Part shown: one piece after another, positions 46,173 through 56,033 of the stretch
How the letters are laid out: each line of letters starts with the position of its first letter
Numbering within the stretch: position 1 is the first letter of the stretch
From: Loigolactobacillus coryniformis subsp. coryniformis KCTC 3167 = DSM 20001
GTDB lineage: Bacteria; Bacillota; Bacilli; Lactobacillales; Lactobacillaceae
NCBI RefSeq assembly: GCF_002706425.1
Contig: NZ_CP017713.1
Location: 1,674,001 to 1,738,000, forward strand
Length of the DNA stretch: 64,000 nt
Direction: 5' to 3'
Made by a program: the position numbers and the translations under genes
Notes under the pieces: generated by a model
Seen by the model: only the letters and a program-made list of their open reading frames with translations
What the model was told of the DNA's origin: nothing
The model's database searches: none

Positions 46173-48587
46173 CTATATAAAGCTAAGCGGTTCGCGGTCG
46201 ATCGAAATCTGAATACCATTACGCGCTTGATTTTCTTGCATGATCTGGGTTAGTAATTTTTGTAACTGCGTTTCATGCTTGTACTTGATCACCATCTGAT
46301 AATAATAGCGTTTATTAACCCGAGCGATGGCGCGCGGTGTCGGCCCCAGTAAGACCGCCTGTGGTGATAAAACCGGCTTCACTTGATTCATTAATTGAAA
46401 AATCTTCTTCGCCGCTTCATTTTCTTCTTCATGGCTAGCCGTCACCAAAATCGTATAGTAATACGGTGGATAGCCGCCTTGATGACGTAAAGTCATTTCA
46501 CGCTGATAGAAACCTTCATAATCATGGTGCCGCGCCAAGCGAATCGCATAGTGTTCTGGATTGTAAGTCTGCACGATCACTTCGCCTTTTTTTTCAGCAC
46601 GACCGGCGCGACCGCTGACCTGCGTCAGTAATTGGAAGGTTCGTTCACTCGCTCGAAAATCCGGTAGGCCTAAGGCAGTGTCCGCATTGAGCACCCCAAC
46701 CAAAGTCACATCAGGAAAATCCAAACCTTTAGCAATCATTTGTGTGCCTAACAAAATATCAGCCTCGTGCCGACCAAACTGCCGTAAAATCTTCGCGTGA
46801 GCACCTTTACGCCGAGTTGTATCTACGTCCATTCGTAATATACGGGCTTCTGGTAGCAAGCCTTGCAACTCACTTTCCACCTTTTGCGTTCCAGTACCGT
46901 AATAGCGGATCTTACGACTTTGACAGTTCGGGCAAACCTGGGGAATTGCTTCTTCATGACCACAATAATGACACTTCATCGAGTGAGTGTCCATATGCAA
47001 GGTCAATGAAATATCGCAATTGGGACATTTCAAGACAAAGCCACAATCACGACACATCACAAACGATGAAAAACCACGCCGATTAAGCATCAACACACTT
47101 TGCTCTTTATGCAACACACGTTTCCGCAATTCCCGCATCAATAAACTAGAAAAATTGTCCTCTTTAGTTTTTTTCAATTCATTTTTCATATCAACCACCG
47201 TCACTTCTGGCAATGGCTGATGATTGGCCCGTTCCTTGAGCCGAATCAATTGATAGACCCCTTTTTGAGCACGGGCCCGTGATTCCAGCGATGGCGTGGC
47301 ACTACCTAAAACCACTGGGCAGTGATGATATTTGGCCCGCCAAAGCGCCACATCACGAGCATGGTAACGCGGCATTTCATCCTGTTTATAACTACCTTCA
47401 TGTTCCTCATCCATAATGATCAAACCGATATTCGTCAACGGCGCAAAAATGGCTGAACGGGCACCGACAACAACTTGGGCTTCTCCACGTTCAATGCGGC
47501 GCCATTCGTCATAGCGCTCACCGTTAGATAAGCCACTGTGTAATACCGCTACGTGAGCACCAAAACGTCCACGAACCCGGGCCACCATTTGCGGTGTTAA
47601 GCCAATTTCTGGCACCAACATTAATGCGGTTCGACCACTATTGAGCGCGGCTTGGATCGATTGCAAGTAAATTTCCGTTTTACCGCTGCCGGTTACGCCT
47701 TCCACTAGAAAAACTTGATCACGTTGCTGCTGACCAGCAGTCGTGATCTGATGCACTGCATTAGCTTGCTCTTTCGTCAAAGTCAGCGGTTGGGTCCGTG
47801 GCGCACTAGCTAATTCAGCGTAAGGATCACGATAAGTTTCGAGTTCAATTAAACGTAGCCACCCTTTGGCAGCACCAGTTTGTACATGCGTTAACGTCAA
47901 CTGCGTCTCTGCCGTCACTTGCTGCATCGTAATTGGTTCTTGTGCAGTTGTATGGGCCGCTAAATAAGTCAACAATTCATGTTGACGCTTCGCATTAGCC
48001 GGAACTTGCGCTGCAATAGTCGTATAGTCGGCTGCCGCCAATAACGGCTTGATTGCTTTGATTGTTTTAACTTTTGCTCGATCATGCACCTGGTAAACAA
48101 CCTCAACAAGCTGTTCTTGTTGTAATTTTAGTAATTGTTTGATCGTCTCTGGTGCTAAATCAGCAAAATCCAATTCAGTTTGGTCATGAAAAATTGCAGT
48201 GGTCGCTGGTGTAGGCGCACCAAGTAAACGAACTTTTTTACTATAGCTAGCTTTCATCACACTAGGCAACATCGTCTGCATACAACTAATTTGAAAAGCA
48301 AAAGTCCATTGCGCCAGCCACTTTGCTAACGCCAGCAACTCCGGATTCAAAACTGGCTGTAGATCCAATACTTGTGTGATTGCTTTCAGTTCACCCGTAT
48401 AATCCGGAGCCGTATCAGTGATCCCGACTACAAACCCTTGAATTTGCCGCTGCCCCTTACCAAAAGGCACAACGACGCGCATACCAGCACGTAATTGTGC
48501 CTGCCAAATTGCTGGAATAACGTAGTCATAGGGTCGATTTGTTTGTAAAGTGGGCACATCAACGATCACTTGCGCAAATTGCACCAT
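46173..48587 (-). CDS. priA: Primosomal protein N' (replication restart helicase PriA)
   Basis: 804 aa. N-terminal 3'-binding domain (ANDVIVDVPTL-like start FAQVIVDVPT), helicase core with Walker A VTGSGKTE (about 299-306), DEEH box IIMDEEHEGSYKQ, LGSATPSLES, and the PriA zinc clusters CRDCG..CPNCD...CHYCGHEE..CPNCQS (about 522-570). Loads the replisome at forks rebuilt after damage. AAAGGTGG precedes the ATG. Placed between coaBC and fmt as in many Firmicutes. Confidence 0.97.
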   Translation of the reverse strand: MVQFAQVIVDVPTLQTNRPYDYVIPAIWQAQLRAGMRVVVPFGKGQRQIQGFVVGITDTAPDYTGELKAITQVLDLQPVLNPELLALAKWLAQWTFAFQISCMQTMLPSVMKASYSKKVRLLGAPTPATTAIFHDQTELDFADLAPETIKQLLKLQQEQLVEVVYQVHDRAKVKTIKAIKPLLAAADYTTIAAQVPANAKRQHELLTYLAAHTTAQEPITMQQVTAETQLTLTHVQTGAAKGWLRLIELETYRDPYAELASAPRTQPLTLTKEQANAVHQITTAGQQQRDQVFLVEGVTGSGKTEIYLQSIQAALNSGRTALMLVPEIGLTPQMVARVRGRFGAHVAVLHSGLSNGERYDEWRRIERGEAQVVVGARSAIFAPLTNIGLIIMDEEHEGSYKQDEMPRYHARDVALWRAKYHHCPVVLGSATPSLESRARAQKGVYQLIRLKERANHQPLPEVTVVDMKNELKKTKEDNFSSLLMRELRKRVLHKEQSVLMLNRRGFSSFVMCRDCGFVLKCPNCDISLTLHMDTHSMKCHYCGHEEAIPQVCPNCQSRKIRYYGTGTQKVESELQGLLPEARILRMDVDTTRRKGAHAKILRQFGRHEADILLGTQMIAKGLDFPDVTLVGVLNADTALGLPDFRASERTFQLLTQVSGRAGRAEKKGEVIVQTYNPEHYAIRLARHHDYEGFYQREMTLRHQGGYPPYYYTILVTASHEEENEAAKKIFQLMNQVKPVLSPQAVLLGPTPRAIARVNKRYYYQMVIKYKHETQLQKLLTQIMQENQARNGIQISIDREPLSFI

Positions 48588-48650
48588 GACTAACCACCTT
48601 TCTACTACATGAGCTTGCTTGACTGGCTACGTTACAAAAACACGCACAAC

Positions 48651-48689
48651 AGTAGCCATCTATATGCCTGTAAGCAACAGATGGCTACT
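48651..48689 (-). terminator. Hairpin overlapping the coaBC stop codon
   Basis: AGTAGCCATCT (48651-48661) pairs with AGATGGCTACT (48679-48689); the coaBC stop at 48685-48687 is inside the stem. No T-run follows directly, so it may stabilise or attenuate the transcript. Confidence 0.55.
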
Positions 48690-49902
48690 TTTGCAGTTTA
48701 TCTTGCCGCGTAGCCAAAGCAATTTGTAAAATTTGCTGTGCGATGACTTGCTTACTGGCTAACGGTAATGTTTGTGGTTCTACATTCGGCTGTAGAATCG
48801 TCACTTCATTAGTATCGTGATTAAACCCAGCATGAGCGCTAGCAACATCATTAGCAACGATCATGTCAACCCGTTTACTAGCCAGCTTCTTTTGCGCATA
48901 AGTTAATAAATGCTGTGTTTCCGCCGCAAAGCCGATCAAAAATTGTTGTTGTTTTTGTTGACCTAATTCCGCTAAAATATCTGGATTTTTCGTTAAGGTC
49001 AACGTATAGTCTGCAGTTGTCTTTTTGATTTTATTATCCGCCACTGTTACAGGCCGGAAATCCGCCACTGCTGCTGCCATGATCACCATTTGGGCCGTCT
49101 GATAACGCGCTAATAACGCAGACCGCATTGCTTCGGCTGAATCAACACCAACATAGGCAACACCAGCAGGTACAGTGAGCATCGTTGGTGCACTGATCAA
49201 GGTCACTTGCGCCCCTAAGTCGCGCGCAGCAGTAGCCAAAGCGTAACCCATTTTCCCTGATGAATCATTGGTCAAATAACGCACCGGATCCAAGCGTTCA
49301 CGCGTTCCGCCAGCAGTGACCAAAACTGATTGTCCATGTAATGGTAGATCGGTAGCCTGAGCCAATAATTTAGCCGTAACCGCGGCAACAATTGCAGTTG
49401 GTTCTGGGAAACGGCCTTTACCACTATAACCTTCTGCTAAAAAGCCAGTTGCGGGCTCAATAATTTCGACGCCATCGGCCTTTAAAGTGGCCACATTGCG
49501 TTGCGTCGCGGGATTTTCCCACATATGCACATTCATGGCCGGTGCAACAAATTTTGGTGCGGTGGTCGCCAATAAAGCCGTACTAGCAAAATCATCCGCT
49601 AGACCCTGTGCCATTTTAGCGATTAAGTCAGCGGTAGCCGGTGCAACCAAGGCAATTTCGGTCCAATCAGCTAACTCAATATGCGCGACTTCGTCTGGTG
49701 CGAGTTGGGCGAAACGGTCCGTATAAACCGCATGCTTACTCAAAGTTTGGAAAGTCAGTGGAGTCACAAATGCTTGTGCCCCTGCTGTTTCCACAACGCG
49801 TACCTCAGCACCTTGGCGAATCAATTCACGCACTAAATAAGCCGCCTTATATGCTGCAATGCCGCCACTGACGTACAGCGCAACGTGTTTTCCAGCCAAC
49901 AA
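48685..49902 (-). CDS. coaBC: Bifunctional phosphopantothenoylcysteine decarboxylase / phosphopantothenate-cysteine ligase
   Basis: 405 aa, TTG start at 49902 with GGGGG upstream. The N-terminal CoaC flavoprotein (about 1-185) has VSGGIAAYKAAYLVREL, APATADLIAKMAQGLADDF and PAMNVHMWENPATQRN (core PAMNVHMW); the C-terminal CoaB ligase (about 190-400) has VLVTAGGTRERLDPVRYLTN and KIKK near 280. Makes 4'-phosphopantetheine for coenzyme A, which also supplies the ACP prosthetic group. Between rpoZ and priA. Confidence 0.95.
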   Translation of the reverse strand: MLAGKHVALYVSGGIAAYKAAYLVRELIRQGAEVRVVETAGAQAFVTPLTFQTLSKHAVYTDRFAQLAPDEVAHIELADWTEIALVAPATADLIAKMAQGLADDFASTALLATTAPKFVAPAMNVHMWENPATQRNVATLKADGVEIIEPATGFLAEGYSGKGRFPEPTAIVAAVTAKLLAQATDLPLHGQSVLVTAGGTRERLDPVRYLTNDSSGKMGYALATAARDLGAQVTLISAPTMLTVPAGVAYVGVDSAEAMRSALLARYQTAQMVIMAAAVADFRPVTVADNKIKKTTADYTLTLTKNPDILAELGQQKQQQFLIGFAAETQHLLTYAQKKLASKRVDMIVANDVASAHAGFNHDTNEVTILQPNVEPQTLPLASKQVIAQQILQIALATRQDKLQK

Positions 49903-50001
49903 AATAGTTTCCCCCTCAGCAATGATCTTAATATAGCTATTGTAGCAGAAAATACAGGCTAAATCAGCGTCCTAGCTGACAATAATTATCACGTTAAGTA
50001 T

Positions 50002-50036
50002 AAAAAAAGAGTTCGCGGTCATCACCAGCCGAACCC
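50002..50036 (-). terminator. gmk-rpoZ terminator
   Basis: On the minus strand GGGTTCGG...CCGCGAACTC forms an imperfect stem with inner GGT/ACC pairs, followed by seven T. It starts about 16 bases after the rpoZ stop. Confidence 0.7.
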
Positions 50037-50052
50037 ATAATCTGACAACAAT

Positions 50053-50313
50053 TTATTTTTCGTGTTTGTCTGCTTGATCTTGTGCTTCAGCTTCACGTTC
50101 AGTCATCAATGAAGCAGGATCAACAACTACATCACCATCGGCAATTTCTTCCAATGCTTGACCCACGGTTTGTGGTGAATGATAATCGCCATCTGGTAAC
50201 ATCTTAATGCTGCCAGCTTCGATCTCATGCGCACGTTTTGCTGATAAAACCGCTAATGAGTAACGTGAATCTACTTTGTCTAATAATTTATCGATCGATG
50301 GATATAAAATCAT
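50053..50313 (-). CDS. rpoZ: RNA polymerase omega subunit
   Basis: 86 aa. Conserved block [31 protein letters not shown] at the N-terminus (cores [21 protein letters not shown]), then [10 protein letters not shown]. Stabilises the beta-prime subunit in RNA polymerase. It overlaps gmk by 4 bp (ATGA), the usual gmk-rpoZ pair, and ends at its own terminator. Confidence 0.95.
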   Translation of the reverse strand: MILYPSIDKLLDKVDSRYSLAVLSAKRAHEIEAGSIKMLPDGDYHSPQTVGQALEEIADGDVVVDPASLMTEREAEAQDQADKHEK

Positions 50314-50930
50314 TTTTCGACAACTCCTATCATTTTTTCATACTGCGAGATCACCCGTGGGACACGAAGATGTTCACTTTCAATAATGTTTTCGATCCGT
50401 TGAACGGCATTTGCCACCGTATCGTTAACCACTGCATAATCATATTGCTGCATCATTTTAATTTCGTCAACCGCTTTAAGCATCCGCTTATCGATTGTCT
50501 GCATATCTTCCGAACCACGACCCTTGATTCGTTGCTTCAATGAAGATAAGTCTGGCGGCGTCAGGAAAATGAAGACCCCATCAGGACATTTTTTACGAAC
50601 TTGCATCGCACCATTAACTTCGATCTCTAAGAAAACATCCTTACCCGAATCTAAGGTTTGATTGACGTATTTAAGCGGTGTGCCATAAAAGTTGTCGACG
50701 TACTGCGCGTACTCCAACATCCCGTCATTAGCGATCTCCTGCTTAAATTCTTCTTTACTGACAAAATAGTAATCTACCCCATTAACTTCTCCTGGGCGTG
50801 GTTGCCGTGTTGTCATTGAAATCGAGTATACGAAATCTCGTTGTTGATCCTGAAACATTGCCTTACGAACTGTTCCCTTACCTACACCGGAAGGGCCAGA
50901 TAAAACGATTAACATCCCGCGTGTCGCCAT
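50310..50930 (-). CDS. gmk: Guanylate kinase
   Basis: 206 aa. P-loop GPSGVGKGT (about 12-20), [20 protein letters not shown] (cores [16 protein letters not shown]), and [16 protein letters not shown] of the lid. Phosphorylates GMP to GDP with ATP. AAGGAG-like site upstream of the ATG at 50930. First gene of the gmk-rpoZ-coaBC-priA-fmt run. Confidence 0.97.
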   Translation of the reverse strand: MATRGMLIVLSGPSGVGKGTVRKAMFQDQQRDFVYSISMTTRQPRPGEVNGVDYYFVSKEEFKQEIANDGMLEYAQYVDNFYGTPLKYVNQTLDSGKDVFLEIEVNGAMQVRKKCPDGVFIFLTPPDLSSLKQRIKGRGSEDMQTIDKRMLKAVDEIKMMQQYDYAVVNDTVANAVQRIENIIESEHLRVPRVISQYEKMIGVVEK

Positions 50931-51107
50931 CGGTCAATTCTCCTTCTGCTCTGATAATTTTAATCTCTATTCTGCACTTTTTCTTAGTGTTTTTCAAGTC
51001 TAGCGTACGTTGGGGAAAACTTTCTGATTATGAAATTACGCTTAGCTAGAATTTTTCAACCTGCTTAGACTAGATTAGTGCCGCAAATAGTAATCGCCAA
51101 ATATAAT

Positions 51108-51335
51108 TTAGTCACTGACCATGCTATCAAGTAGTTGCCGCAACTGCTCGATTTCTTCATTGGTCAACGTTAACCCTTTTCCCATCTTACTATGGTCTGG
51201 TGACCAATCACGCAGATCGAACTTCGCTGGTCGACCATTCCAACTAACTAAATTTAATTCGCGCGTCCAACCACTTTTACTGGTGCTTAACACGCCAATG
51301 GTCTCTTCAATCGTAAATTCCAACGGTGCTGCCAT
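51108..51335 (-). CDS. YdbC-family PC4-like protein
   Basis: 75 aa. The pattern FTIEETIGVLSTSKSGWTRELNLVSWNGRPAKFDLRDWSPDHSKMGKGLTL (cores SGWTRELNLVSWNG, KFDLRDWSP, MGKGLTL) is the YdbC family, whose structure is like the eukaryotic coactivator PC4 and binds single-stranded DNA. A basic/aromatic surface is visible. Its precise role is unknown. Monocistronic, convergent on nothing and divergent from the SOS-type gene at 51576. Confidence 0.85.
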   Translation of the reverse strand: MAAPLEFTIEETIGVLSTSKSGWTRELNLVSWNGRPAKFDLRDWSPDHSKMGKGLTLTNEEIEQLRQLLDSMVSD

Positions 51336-51513
51336 TACTATTACCTCCCGCTATCATAAACTAATCTAAGAATTAACAAGCAATTATTTCAGACAAAAGT
51401 GCTACAAAGTAGTAACATAGAATGCTGCAGCAATTGCTCGTTTTGCATATTCTATCTATTTTAGCATAACTCCGCTAAGAGCTCGATGAATTTCCATCTA
51501 AATGAAAAAAGCA

Positions 51514-51542
51514 TTGCAATTTAGAACGGTTGTTCGTATAAT
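51514..51542 (+). promoter_or_regulatory. Promoter of the gene at 51576
   Basis: -35 TTGCAA (51514-51519), 17-bp spacer, -10 TATAAT (51537-51542). The spacer holds the LexA/DinR-type box. Confidence 0.8.
51524..51535. promoter_or_regulatory. LexA/DinR-type SOS box
   Basis: GAACGGTTGTTC: perfect GAAC-N4-GTTC, the core of Gram-positive LexA operators, ending one base before the -10. Position is ideal for repression. One such core can occur by chance; the placement makes it credible. Confidence 0.65.
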
Positions 51543-51575
51543 GAAGACACAAACAAATGTTCGGAGGCAAACATT

Positions 51576-51926
51576 ATGGAATTTAACCAAGCAACGTTAA
51601 AACAATTTGGCACTCATTTACAGGCATCTTACCAAAAAATGGTTGATTTCGAGGTTCCTGCAGCGGACCCAGTCTCAACTGCTGCGCTACCGCAAATGCC
51701 TCACTTTCAAATCAAAAACTTTCTCGAACAAGCCTTAACAAAAGACTTAAACGTCACTGTCCAATTTAACGATTTTGATCATGGCGGTCAAACGACGATC
51801 AAAGGCCATTTTAAACAACGCCACAATGATCGGATTATCTTCACTGCTGATGATCACAAACTAATTCATCTTGTGACTGCGAATGCAATTCGTTACATTG
51901 CTATCACACCCCAAAAACAATCGTAA
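51576..51926 (+). CDS. Hypothetical protein, likely SOS-regulated
   Basis: 116 aa; GGAGG eight bases before the ATG at 51576. Not recognised. Soluble, no signal peptide. The N-terminal part is helical (FNQATLKQFGTHLQASYQKM), a proline-rich spacer (VPAADPVSTAALPQMPHF) follows, then a beta-rich C-terminal region (VTVQFNDFDHGGQTTIKGHF, RIIFTADDHKLIHLV). The promoter carries a LexA/DinR-type box, and recN, a classical SOS gene, is its convergent neighbour sharing the terminator. A damage-induced role is inferred from the operator only. Confidence 0.65.
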   Translation: MEFNQATLKQFGTHLQASYQKMVDFEVPAADPVSTAALPQMPHFQIKNFLEQALTKDLNVTVQFNDFDHGGQTTIKGHFKQRHNDRIIFTADDHKLIHLVTANAIRYIAITPQKQS

Positions 51927-51936
51927 GCAAACAACA

Positions 51937-51984
51937 AAATACGGTAATGATCAATTTACATAACTTGATCATTACCGTATTTTT
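51937..51984. terminator. Bidirectional terminator between the SOS-type gene and recN
   Basis: AATACGGTAATGATCAA (51938-51954) pairs perfectly with TTGATCATTACCGTATT (51965-51981), with TTTTA on one side and AAA on the other. Confidence 0.92.
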
Positions 51985-51992
51985 ATAGTCTT

Positions 51993-53708
51993 TTAAGCTG
52001 GGGTGACCGCTTCCCGTAAGCGCTTCTTTTCAGCCGCAGCTAATTTAAGTAATTCACTAGCGTGCTCGCGTGTCAGTTTAGTTACCGCTGTCCCAGAAAG
52101 CATCCGGGCTAGCTCATCCACCCGCTGGGCAGGTTCAAGCCGTGTTAAGGTTGTTTTAGTCCGCTGGCCGCTGATTTGTTTACGAATAAAGAAATGCTGA
52201 TCACTCATTGCAGCAACTTGCGGTAAATGAGTAATACATAAAACCTGTGAGAACCGCGCAATTGCCGAGATCTTATCCGCAATTGCTTGCGCCACCCGGC
52301 CACTAACACCAGTGTCAACTTCATCGAAAATAATACTAGTAATGCCCTGACTACGGGTAAAAATTGTTTTTAAAGCCAACATCATCCGTGAAAGCTCACC
52401 ACCAGAAGCAATTTTAGCTAATGGTCCAGCCGCTTCGCCTGGATTCGTTTGAATATAAAATTCGACGTCATCTAACCCTGTTGGATAAAAATGCACCGTT
52501 GAAGTCGCTTTAAAATGCACTGAGAAAACGGTTTTTTCCATGTACAAAGCCGCTAATTGTTGATGAATCGCTTGGCTTAGCTTTTTAGCGCCTTGTTGGC
52601 GAGTCTTGGACAATTGCTGCCCAAGATCTAGCAAAGTTTGTTTAGCCTGATCAACTTGTTCTGCCAGTTGATCTTCATTATCCTCGGTAGCCACCATTTG
52701 TTCTAATTCAGCTTTGATTTTGGCGTAATAATTAAGAATTTGGGCGATGCTATCACCATATTTACGCTTTAACTGTTGTATCAATTCTAAGCGCTTTTCG
52801 ATCTCATCTAACCGACCTTCATCCCATTCCATTAAATCAGCCTGGCGTAATAACTCCGATGCCGCATCCTGCAGTGTATAATACGCCGTCTGCACATTAT
52901 CCGCTAATTCTTGGTAAGCATGATCCAGTGGCGTGATCTGCTGTAATTCATTCATAGCACCACCGATATGATCCATTGTCCCCGCTGCATCACCGGCCAA
53001 AGCTTCATAACTATTTTGTAAGGCCGTGGTGATCCGCTGAAAATTACTGAGCCGTGCCCGTTCACTGTCTAATTCGCTTTCTTCATTGGGTTTTAATTGC
53101 GCCGCTTCAATTTCATCGACTTGAAACCGTAGCATATCCAAACGCTGGGCCCATTCCTTAGCGTGGGCCATACGCTCCTGATAAGCTTTGTTTAAGCGCA
53201 TATACTCATCATAAGCTTGTGCATACTTGGCACGTTGCGGATTGACCTTAGCTTTATAGAATTCATCCAATAAAGCTAAATGTTTTTCTGGATGCATCAA
53301 TTCCTGATGTTCATTTTGACCATGAATATCAACGATCGTTTCACCGATCTCTTTTAAAGTTGTCGTGTTGACTAACTGGCCATTGACGCGACAGACATTA
53401 CGACCAGTCCGGTACAGATCTCGCTGTAATAAAATATCATCATCGGCGTGTTCGATTCCATAATGATCTAAAACAGCAAAGGTTGCTGCATTATCTGGTA
53501 AATGAAATAAGCCCTGCAGGCGCATTTTGCTCGCGCCTTTACGAATGAACTCCTGTGACCCTCGGCCACCAGCTAACACGCCGACCGCATCGATGATAAT
53601 TGACTTACCGGCACCTGTTTCCCCAGTCAGAACAGTCATTCCAGATTGAAAAGCAATATTCAATTTTTCAATGATCGCAAAATCACGAATATCCAACTCT
53701 TGTAACAC
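51993..53708 (-). CDS. recN: DNA repair ATPase RecN
   Basis: 571 aa from a GTG at 53708 (then LQELDIRDFAIIEKL), preceded by GGAGG six bases upstream; the ATG two codons earlier touches that site. SMC-like: Walker A LTGETGAGKSI (about 27-37), coiled coil (about 150-370), signature ASGGELSRMMLALK (about 438-451), Walker B IIFDEVDTGVSG and ITHLPQVAA. It holds broken DNA ends for recombination. It follows argR by about 35 bp. Confidence 0.95.
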   Translation of the reverse strand: MLQELDIRDFAIIEKLNIAFQSGMTVLTGETGAGKSIIIDAVGVLAGGRGSQEFIRKGASKMRLQGLFHLPDNAATFAVLDHYGIEHADDDILLQRDLYRTGRNVCRVNGQLVNTTTLKEIGETIVDIHGQNEHQELMHPEKHLALLDEFYKAKVNPQRAKYAQAYDEYMRLNKAYQERMAHAKEWAQRLDMLRFQVDEIEAAQLKPNEESELDSERARLSNFQRITTALQNSYEALAGDAAGTMDHIGGAMNELQQITPLDHAYQELADNVQTAYYTLQDAASELLRQADLMEWDEGRLDEIEKRLELIQQLKRKYGDSIAQILNYYAKIKAELEQMVATEDNEDQLAEQVDQAKQTLLDLGQQLSKTRQQGAKKLSQAIHQQLAALYMEKTVFSVHFKATSTVHFYPTGLDDVEFYIQTNPGEAAGPLAKIASGGELSRMMLALKTIFTRSQGITSIIFDEVDTGVSGRVAQAIADKISAIARFSQVLCITHLPQVAAMSDQHFFIRKQISGQRTKTTLTRLEPAQRVDELARMLSGTAVTKLTREHASELLKLAAAEKKRLREAVTPA

Positions 53709-53742
53709 AACCATCCTCCATTCAGTAAAACAAAGAACCTGC

Positions 53743-54198
53743 TTAACGCTCAAGCAAGTTCGTTAATGTTTGATATAGATCCTGCGCTGCCGCCGGTGTT
53801 TTGGCAATGATCAACACCGTATCATCGCCACCGATCGTGCCAAAAGTATCCGAAAAATCCATTTGGTCGATCAAAGTTGCGATTGCAGTGCCATTACCAG
53901 GTAAAGCTTTTAAAACAATAAAATAGTCTTGGACGTCCATTGAAACATAGGCATCAAATAACACCCGTTTCAACTTCTTCTCCGTATCAACAGTCTGCTG
54001 TGCCGGCAAACTATAGCGATAACCGCCACTTGGTGACGGTACCTTAATCAATTGCATATCCTTAATATCTCGCGAAATCGTCGCTTGGGTCACATTGACA
54101 CCTGCACCCTCAAGCAATGCAACAAAATCTTCTTGCTTCTGGATATCATGCTCATTCATCAATTTTTTGATTAAACGTTGTCGTTCAGATTTTCGCAT
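53743..54198 (-). CDS. argR: Arginine repressor ArgR/AhrC family
   Basis: 151 aa from the ATG at 54198 (MRKSERQRLIKKLMNE), with AAGGTG upstream. N-terminal winged HTH (about 1-70: VNVTQATISRDIKDMQLIKVP, core TQATISRDI) and C-terminal oligomerisation/arginine domain (about 80-151: GNGTAIATLIDQ, GTIGGDDTVLIIAK). Controls arginine biosynthesis and the deiminase pathway; in this conserved location it lies next to recN and tlyA. Confidence 0.95.
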   Translation of the reverse strand: MRKSERQRLIKKLMNEHDIQKQEDFVALLEGAGVNVTQATISRDIKDMQLIKVPSPSGGYRYSLPAQQTVDTEKKLKRVLFDAYVSMDVQDYFIVLKALPGNGTAIATLIDQMDFSDTFGTIGGDDTVLIIAKTPAAAQDLYQTLTNLLER

Positions 54199-54312
54199 AC
54201 CGTCACCTTGCTTTCCACATTCTAACTTCATAATAGCTTATTCGCTACTAAAATTAAAGCGTTATCTGTTAGATTATGCATAAACGTTGCATAGGTGTGC
54301 CATCACAGGTGG

Positions 54313-55140
54313 TTACTCTTTAGCCGCATTCAGCGATTGATAGGCCGCTTTTAATGTGGCGGCAATCGATACATTAGCAGCCATTTGCCCATCTGCATCT
54401 AAATTCAAACGTAAATGAGTGATAAACTCGATATTACCTTCGCCACCTTTGATCGGTGAAAAATCTAGATTCAATACATCATAATGATGGGCAACAGCAA
54501 AGTCTAAAATTGTTTGCAAAACCATTTCGTGTACTTTAGGATCACGTACGATGCCGCCTTTGCCCACATTTTCTGGGCCGGCCTCAAATTGGGGCTTGAT
54601 CAAAGCAACCACATCGCCACCAGGTTGTAAAATTGTCGCCAAGTTAGGCAAGATCAGCCGCAGCGAAATAAAAGAAACATCAATTGAGGCAAAACTAGGT
54701 TGGCCTTCCGTAAAATCAGCCAACTTGCTGTAACGAAAATTCGTTTGCTCCATTACAGTGACGCGCGGGTCCTCGCGCAATTTCCAGACTAATTGATTAG
54801 TCCCAACATCCAAGGCATAGCTACGTGCCGCACCATTTTGTAGCATAACATCAGTAAAACCACCCGTTGAGGAACCGATATCTAATACTGTTTTACCAGT
54901 GACATCCAGCTTAAATACCGCCAACGCTTTCGCTAACTTCAAGCCACCACGACTGACGTAAGGCATATGTTTACCTTTTAAATGTAAAATAGTATCATTG
55001 GGAATTTTGCTACCTGGCTTATCATAACGCTGGTTATTTTCGTCATAAACTTCACCGGCCATTACCGCACGTTTAGCTTGCTCCCGCGAATCAAAATAAC
55101 CTTGTTGTTGTAATAAGACATCAATTCGTTCTTTCTTCAT
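54313..55140 (-). CDS. tlyA: TlyA-family rRNA methyltransferase
   Basis: 275 aa. N-terminal S4 RNA-binding domain (RIDVLLQQQGYFDSREQAKRAVMAG, core QGYFDSREQAKRA) and an FtsJ-like methyltransferase: VLDIGSSTGGFTDVML (about 84-99), DVGTNQL and ALIKPQFEAGPENVGKGGIV (cores LIKPQFEAG, GKGGIV). By family it 2'-O-methylates 16S/23S rRNA. GGAGG precedes the ATG. Between ispA and argR. Confidence 0.93.
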   Translation of the reverse strand: MKKERIDVLLQQQGYFDSREQAKRAVMAGEVYDENNQRYDKPGSKIPNDTILHLKGKHMPYVSRGGLKLAKALAVFKLDVTGKTVLDIGSSTGGFTDVMLQNGAARSYALDVGTNQLVWKLREDPRVTVMEQTNFRYSKLADFTEGQPSFASIDVSFISLRLILPNLATILQPGGDVVALIKPQFEAGPENVGKGGIVRDPKVHEMVLQTILDFAVAHHYDVLNLDFSPIKGGEGNIEFITHLRLNLDADGQMAANVSIAATLKAAYQSLNAAKE

Positions 55141-55154
55141 TCAATTTGCCTCCG

Positions 55155-56033
55155 TTAATTTGCCAACTCAGTTAAAAATGCCGCCAATAAACTGATATCG
55201 GTTGACGCAACCAACGGATCAAGCGCACGCCGCGCCGCCGTAAGTTCAGTCGTCAGCGCTGTTTGGGCACCGTCTAAGCCTAATAAACCAGGATAAGTAT
55301 TTTTGTTAGCCGCCTGATCTTGATGAACAGGTTTACCTAACTCTGCAGCAGTGCTAGTCACATCAAGAATATCGTCTTTGATCTGAAAGGCTAGGCCTAA
55401 ATGGTCAGCAAAGTCACTTAAAGCAGCTGTCCGTTTGCTATCAAGCTCACTGATCACTGCACCCATCAATAGACTAGCTTTCAACAAAGCCCCAGTTTTA
55501 CGCCGATGCAACGCTTTTAATTCAGTTAAACTCAATGCTTTGTGCTCACCTTGCATATCAGCCACTTGCCCAGCAACCATATTCAGTGGGCCAGCACCTA
55601 AAGCTAATTCACGGATCAATTTAATTTTGACAGCATCAGTAAAGCGTAGATCACTTAGCCATTGAAAAGCTAAAGGCTGTAGACCATCACCAGCAAGAAT
55701 TGCCAGCGCTTCACCAAATTTTTTATGGTTAGTCGCCTGGCCGCGCCGTAGATCGTCGTTATCCATTGCCGGTAGATCATCATGGATCAGCGAGTACGTA
55801 TGGATCAATTCGATTGCAGCCGCCGCCGGTAAACTTTGTGGAATCAAACTAGCCTGAAAAGTTTGGACCACCGCTAATAGTAGCAGCGGCCGTACCCGCT
55901 TACCACCAGCCATAACTGAATAAGTCATCGCTGCTTGCAACGCTGGTTCCTTAATATCTTGGTGTAACTTCATTGACAATAGACTATCCAGTGCGGGGAC
56001 AAGTTCAGTCCGAAAATCTGTCAATTTAATCAT
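55155..56033 (-). CDS. ispA: Polyprenyl (farnesyl) diphosphate synthase
   Basis: 292 aa from the ATG at 56033, overlapping the xseB stop by 8 bp. First Asp-rich motif DDLPAMDND (about 83-91), upstream [14 protein letters not shown], and second Asp-rich motif [10 protein letters not shown] (about 222-231). Condenses isopentenyl diphosphate with allylic diphosphates to make farnesyl diphosphate for undecaprenyl and quinone synthesis. Follows xseA-xseB as in most Firmicutes. Confidence 0.95.
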   Translation of the reverse strand: MIKLTDFRTELVPALDSLLSMKLHQDIKEPALQAAMTYSVMAGGKRVRPLLLLAVVQTFQASLIPQSLPAAAAIELIHTYSLIHDDLPAMDNDDLRRGQATNHKKFGEALAILAGDGLQPLAFQWLSDLRFTDAVKIKLIRELALGAGPLNMVAGQVADMQGEHKALSLTELKALHRRKTGALLKASLLMGAVISELDSKRTAALSDFADHLGLAFQIKDDILDVTSTAAELGKPVHQDQAANKNTYPGLLGLDGAQTALTTELTAARRALDPLVASTDISLLAAFLTELAN

